Shown piece by piece: positions 63,946 to 64,000 of a DNA stretch of 64,000 nt. The DNA comes from Phytophthora quininea (lineage: Eukaryota > Oomycota > Peronosporomycetes > Peronosporales > Peronosporaceae), in assembly GCA_011947345.1 (NCBI GenBank), contig JAAVTG010000025.1, positions 1 through 64,000 on the forward strand. Direction: 5' to 3'. Both the position numbers and the translations under genes were made by a program. How positions within the stretch are numbered: position 1 is the stretch's first letter; every line of letters begins with the position of its first letter. The notes beneath the pieces were generated by a model, which was not told the DNA's origin, made no database searches, and was given only the letters and a program-made list of their open reading frames with translations.

Positions 63946-64000
63946 CCGGTACGGCTGCAAACTCAAATATTGACGATAGCACATGCTGATCCAGGTTCCG

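Noticed and set aside
1..64000. CRISPR arrays, bacterial operons or horizontally acquired prokaryotic islands
   Set aside because: No regularly spaced short repeats or ribosome-binding-site-led gene strings are seen. Introns and oomycete promoter elements run through the whole window.

Overview
The window looks like nuclear DNA of an oomycete, most likely Phytophthora or a close relative. The case rests on sequence features: secreted proteins carrying RxLR and dEER motifs (42603, 47945), a Crinkler-type header (32648), short GT-AG introns of about 50-90 nt, several start sites preceded by the oomycete Inr/FPR core promoter (TCATTYBNCAWTTT type), and large lineage-specific families sitting among transposons. 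I see no bacterial operons, CRISPR arrays or rRNA.

Layout. (1) 0.7-17 kb: five copies of a secreted HExxHxxGxxD zinc metallopeptidase family. They lie around an FtsH-like AAA pseudogene and a secreted Ser/Thr-rich repeat protein with a propeller-like domain. One copy (5520-8794) is cut in two by a 2160-bp hAT transposon with 8-bp target duplications. (2) 17-19 kb: a secreted CREG-like protein and a secreted aldose-1-epimerase-like protein. (3) 19.4-22.1 kb: an inverted pair of decayed ankyrin genes. (4) 22-31 kb: two unrecognised genes, a decayed region and an SLC1-type dicarboxylate/amino-acid symporter. (5) 31-35 kb: a Crinkler-like gene, a second epimerase and a PPT1-like thioesterase. (6) 36-42.4 kb: a decayed family member, a LINE fragment, a solo LTR and a complete pogo-like element with perfect 26-bp inverted repeats. 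(7) 42.6-51.2 kb: a tandem-WY RxLR effector, an old yellow enzyme, a second RxLR effector and two RxLR relics. (8) 51-63.6 kb: more members of a large family of unknown function with a Trp-rich N-terminus and an LRR-like region (seven copies in the window). Among them are an ankyrin gene, a PPT1-like pseudogene, an endopolygalacturonase and a second solo LTR.

Taken together this is a secretome- and effector-rich, repeat-rich region. It holds wall-degrading, protease, lipid-hydrolase, sugar-epimerase and host-translocated effector genes in gene families that are duplicating, converting and decaying. Many reading frames are broken by single-base losses, often in homopolymers, while codons on both sides stay conserved. 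Some of these breaks are probably residual sequencing or assembly errors rather than true pseudogenisation, so 'pseudogene' calls resting only on one-base shifts are provisional.
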